Source of the DNA: Phototrophicales bacterium
GTDB lineage: Bacteria; Chloroflexota; Anaerolineae; Aggregatilineales; Phototrophicaceae
Reading direction: 5' to 3'
Length of the DNA stretch: 7,048 nucleotides
NCBI GenBank assembly: GCA_002794515.1
Contig: PGTJ01000127.1
Span: 1 to 7,048, forward strand
Every line of letters begins with the position of its first letter. Position 1 is the stretch's first letter. The notes beneath the pieces are model-generated. The model saw only the letters and a list, made by a program, of their open reading frames with translations. It was not told the DNA's origin and ran no database searches. Position numbers and translations under genes: made by a program. Below are positions 4,631 to 7,048 of the stretch, piece by piece.

Positions 4631-6307
4631 TTATTGGCGTGGTTTTGCCCGTTGTGCCACATCATAAATTGCATCGAGCTTTTCGATAATTTCGGGGTGA
4701 ATTTGGTCTGGGGTGAGATAATTTGCCAGAATGTGATAATTGGTCTTCCGTATCAAATTCGGTAATCCCAATTCTTGATAATAGGTTTCAAATAACGGGT
4801 CTAAAAAGTCATCACTCATTTTGGTGATGTGCCACCATCTATCCTCGCGGTCTCTGAGGGCAACAGGAGGAATGCGGTCTTGTATCAGGTTTTGCATTAG
4901 GTGCCCATTTTCGCCTGCATATGCTACCAAGACTTCTGGTATAGCGATGTAATTCTCGATCTCTCGCCGACTCCATTTTAATTGCCGAAAGTGGGGCTTG
5001 TCTTCTAGTTTTTTGCTGTTAGGTGGATTATCTACAATGAGGATGCCGATTAATTCAGGCAAGGCTTCATCTTTGAGGGCATAAAAATGTTTATTGGCGA
5101 GGCTTGTACGGTCAGAATCGAGATATTTGACCAAGATTTCTTTCATAAATACCCGGTCTAAAAAGGGCAAGACGTTATGATGTAGTTTCTTGGCGAATGC
5201 TTGCAAAATAGCCAGATCGGTTGCTCCTTCTAAGTACAGAACCCAGCCGTTCTGCTCGGCGAGATAATAATCGACATATGGAAATTCGCGTAAGGCACGT
5301 TTCAAATGATCGAGTTGGTTCATCCGATGGGGTTTGCCGATAAATGCGATGACAATATCGCGTTGAGCGGCGGTTTCTAAAATGCCTTCAGCATGACTGG
5401 CGATAATCACTTGTGATTGTTGTGCTTGTGCGCTCGTGCTGATGAGCTGATATACCGCTTGTTGACGCAAAAATTCTAAATGGGCATCAGGTTCATCTAA
5501 TAACAATATTGTATTTGGATGGAGGTAAATATAAACCAACAATAAAATGAGCTGGCGCATTCCGCTACCAGCTGTTAATAGGTCAAGCGTTACACCAGTC
5601 GGGGTTTGATAAGTTAATTCGACAATGCCACGTCCAGCATTGTAAGACGGCACCCCGAGTGATACGCCAAATTGGTCTTTCACAATTTGGGTAATCATAT
5701 CCCAATGACCCGTTTGGTCATTTTTTTCATAAACCAAATAACACAAATTTCGCATGACTTGGGCGGTTTGTCCTTCACCAATCAAGACATTAATACGCCC
5801 TCTCTGCAGAAGGGGTTCTTCTAGCATCAGCCCCGACATGGGCGGTAATAACGCGACACGGATATGTTTTGCGCCATCCGGAATCGGGGGGGTTTGTCCT
5901 TTAAGTGGTTGACAATAAAATGATTCGTTATTATCAAACCGAAAAATCATGCCACAGCGCCATCGTTCGCCATTGGTGATGCCTTCGACAATGATGGTGA
6001 TGTCGAAGGCATTTTTTTTCGCACCACGCTGATGTGTGACGAGGTTACGCCATAACATACGGGCATCTTTATTGGGGATAGCCGTCAAATCCAGACGATT
6101 AATCGCCACACGCTCACCATTTTTTGTCTCTTCTTGTTTATATTGCCATGTTTCTACCCCGATTTGCCACAAACTGAGCGCCTGTAATGCGGTCGTTTTG
6201 CCACTGTTATTCGGACCCACAAACACAACAATATTACCCAATTCGATTTCGATTTCATCGAATTGCTTAAAATTTTTGATGATGAGTTTGTGTAGGGTGG
6301 TAGACAT
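4631..6307 (-). CDS. OLD-like AAA ATPase with degenerate TOPRIM-like C-terminus
   Basis: This 558-residue protein resembles OLD-family and AAA_15/AAA_21 ATPases. The N-terminal half is an ABC/SMC-like ATPase: LHKLIIKNFKQF (5-16), Walker A GPNNSGKTT (31-39), signature-like LLTAGSGMRQLI (243-254), Walker B TILLLDEPDAHL (266-277) and the switch His305 in ASHAEGIL. The C-terminal half has TOPRIM-like features: VLYLEGATDLAIL (Glu360, Asp364) and GILIVDNPP (Asp426), where the usual second Asp of DxD is missing, then WSRREIENYIAIPEVL (445-460), typical of these nucleases. The start at 6307 is chosen because GGAG (6319-6316) lies 8 nt upstream. In-frame ATGs at 6361 and 6349 lie inside a hairpin and add an unrelated Cys-rich stretch. 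Proteins of this class act in anti-phage defence or DNA repair. No partner gene such as an UvrD-like helicase or HNH nuclease is adjacent, so its role is open. Confidence 0.88.
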   Translation of the reverse strand: MSTTLHKLIIKNFKQFDEIEIELGNIVVFVGPNNSGKTTALQALSLWQIGVETWQYKQEETKNGERVAINRLDLTAIPNKDARMLWRNLVTHQRGAKKNAFDITIIVEGITNGERWRCGMIFRFDNNESFYCQPLKGQTPPIPDGAKHIRVALLPPMSGLMLEEPLLQRGRINVLIGEGQTAQVMRNLCYLVYEKNDQTGHWDMITQIVKDQFGVSLGVPSYNAGRGIVELTYQTPTGVTLDLLTAGSGMRQLILLLVYIYLHPNTILLLDEPDAHLEFLRQQAVYQLISTSAQAQQSQVIIASHAEGILETAAQRDIVIAFIGKPHRMNQLDHLKRALREFPYVDYYLAEQNGWVLYLEGATDLAILQAFAKKLHHNVLPFLDRVFMKEILVKYLDSDRTSLANKHFYALKDEALPELIGILIVDNPPNSKKLEDKPHFRQLKWSRREIENYIAIPEVLVAYAGENGHLMQNLIQDRIPPVALRDREDRWWHITKMSDDFLDPLFETYYQELGLPNLIRKTNYHILANYLTPDQIHPEIIEKLDAIYDVAQRAKPRQ

Positions 6308-6315
6308 GCGAGCAT

Positions 6316-6319
6316 CTCC
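6316..6319 (-). promoter_or_regulatory. Shine-Dalgarno deciding the ATPase start
   Basis: GGAG on the minus strand lies 8 nt before the ATG at 6307 and 4 nt after the 16-bp hairpin. It supports 6307 over the longer alternatives at 6349 and 6361. Confidence 0.55.
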
Positions 6320-6323
6320 GCAG

Positions 6324-6362
6324 GATGTATTGCCAGATGCACAACACATCTGGCAATACATC
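6324..6362. repeat. Perfect 16-bp inverted repeat (strong hairpin)
   Basis: GATGTATTGCCAGATG (6324-6339) and its exact complement (6347-6362) are separated by a 7-nt loop. The repeat lies 31 nt past the metH stop and ends 4 nt before the GGAG of the ATPase gene in the minus-strand direction. There is no T-run on either strand after it, so it is not a standard intrinsic terminator. It could be an mRNA-stabilising stem, a translational control element or an interspersed palindromic repeat. Confidence 0.9.
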
Positions 6363-6393
6363 GCAATCCAGTGAAGGCGTTAGTGCATTGATT

Positions 6394-7048
6394 TTATGAC
6401 ATTGTTTCGGTTTCGAGTGCGCCCAGAATTTGTTCGCTACGGTCGATATTGCCCACACTATAATATTTGGCATCGGGATGATGGGCGAAGATGGCGGCGG
6501 TGCTTTGCTCTGGCACGATCTGATAACTCTCTTTGGTCAATGTCAGGTTGATTTCTGCCGTTTGGGGCAACAAGCGCCATACAATTTGGTGGTCGTCTAA
6601 ATCGGGGCAGGCGGGGTATCCCCAGCTATACCGTTTGCCCCGATTTTCGGCGATGCCCAATTCTTTGCGGATATGTGCCGTCATATAATTGGCGGTGGCT
6701 TCTGCCGCTTGTACAGCTAACCCATGAAAGAAATAGGCTTCGCTATAATTATCTGCCTTTTGCAATTTCTCGAAAAATTCTGTCGCCACCTCGCCAACGG
6801 TCACGGCTTGCAAGGCGACCACATCCACCATATCGGAGTCGATTGGTGCATAATAATCGCTGATGCACAGGTATTCGCCAGCCGATTGGCGTGGGAAGCT
6901 AAATCGTTCGCGTTCTACCTTTTTGCCCGTATTGACGAATTCATCCACATCCCAAATAATCAGGTCATTGCCGTCACTATTGGCGGGGAAATAGCCATAA
7001 ACGGCTTGTGGCAACAACGACTTATCCCGCAATGCCGCACGGCTCATC
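6394..7048 (-). CDS. metH: Cobalamin-dependent methionine synthase, C-terminal activation domain (partial)
   Basis: The visible 217 residues form the S-adenosylmethionine-binding reactivation domain of MetH, which makes methionine from homocysteine and methyltetrahydrofolate in the cytoplasm. Family signatures in order are YGYFPANSDGNDLIIW (17-32), RERFSFPRQ (46-54), SDYYAP (63-68), EAYFFHGLAVQAAEA (103-117), RGKRYSWGYPACPDL (136-150, the RxxxxGYPACP motif that contacts SAM) and SYQIVPEQSTAAIFAHHP (174-191). The gene ends at a TAA at 6396-6394. The Met at 7047 is almost certainly internal, since the full enzyme is about 1,200 residues with homocysteine, folate and cobalamin modules upstream; those lie beyond the right edge. 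Some bacteria encode this domain separately, which cannot be excluded here. The ATPase gene follows 86 nt downstream on the same strand with a hairpin between. Confidence 0.92.
   Translation of the reverse strand, partial: MSRAALRDKSLLPQAVYGYFPANSDGNDLIIWDVDEFVNTGKKVERERFSFPRQSAGEYLCISDYYAPIDSDMVDVVALQAVTVGEVATEFFEKLQKADNYSEAYFFHGLAVQAAEATANYMTAHIRKELGIAENRGKRYSWGYPACPDLDDHQIVWRLLPQTAEINLTLTKESYQIVPEQSTAAIFAHHPDAKYYSVGNIDRSEQILGALETETMS

Noticed and set aside
6308..6361. Longer ATPase start at 6361
   Set aside because: It would start inside the hairpin arm, lacks a Shine-Dalgarno and adds a Cys-rich stretch unlike the family. The ATG at 6307 has GGAG 8 nt upstream.
6324..6362. 16-bp hairpin as the metH intrinsic terminator
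   Set aside because: No T-run follows on either strand, and the stem leads straight into the ribosome-binding site of the next gene.

Overview
The window looks like a stretch of chromosome from a Chloroflexota bacterium, probably Anaerolineae or a relative. This is inferred from four things: a DUF5667-type membrane protein with a long Thr/Pro-rich outer segment, its pairing with an ECF sigma factor, a Hanks-type kinase fused to response-regulator domains, and moderate base composition. No rRNA, tRNA, CRISPR array, insertion sequence or phage gene was seen.

Layout, left to right. (1) Positions 1-401, minus strand: the 5' end of an unrecognised gene. It encodes an acidic N-terminus followed by 23-residue Gly/Ser/Phe repeats and runs off the left edge. 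Its upstream region (402-624) is rich in signals: two good sigma-70-like promoters with extended -10 elements, an operator-like palindrome, a leader hairpin and a clear Shine-Dalgarno. (2) 625-2196, minus strand: a soluble Ser/Thr kinase fused in one chain to a receiver domain and a NarL/LuxR-like helix-turn-helix. (3) 2197-2409: a divergent control region. (4) 2410-4630, plus strand: a tightly coupled three-gene operon of ECF sigma factor, DUF5667-type membrane protein (probable anti-sigma) and a small degenerate macro-domain protein. Both junctions are TAATG stop/start overlaps. (5) 4631-6307, minus strand: an OLD-like AAA ATPase with a degenerate TOPRIM-like C-terminus. Its stop codon abuts the operon's stop codon with no gap. 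(6) 6324-6362: a perfect 16-bp inverted repeat just upstream of the ATPase. (7) 6394-7048, minus strand: the C-terminal activation domain of cobalamin-dependent methionine synthase (metH), cut by the right edge.

The left two thirds read as a signalling cluster. The kinase/receiver/HTH protein is divergent from the sigma/membrane-protein/macro operon, and the repeat protein lies downstream of the kinase. A plausible model, inferred only, has the sigma factor held by the membrane protein, with the macro-domain protein as an extra intracellular input, possibly ADP-ribose related, and the kinase fusion acting on the shared intergenic region or on the operon's products. The most novel-looking points are the sigma/DUF5667/macro operon, the kinase-REC-HTH single chain and the low-complexity repeat protein with its elaborate leader. 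The metH and ATPase genes look like an unrelated neighbouring unit.
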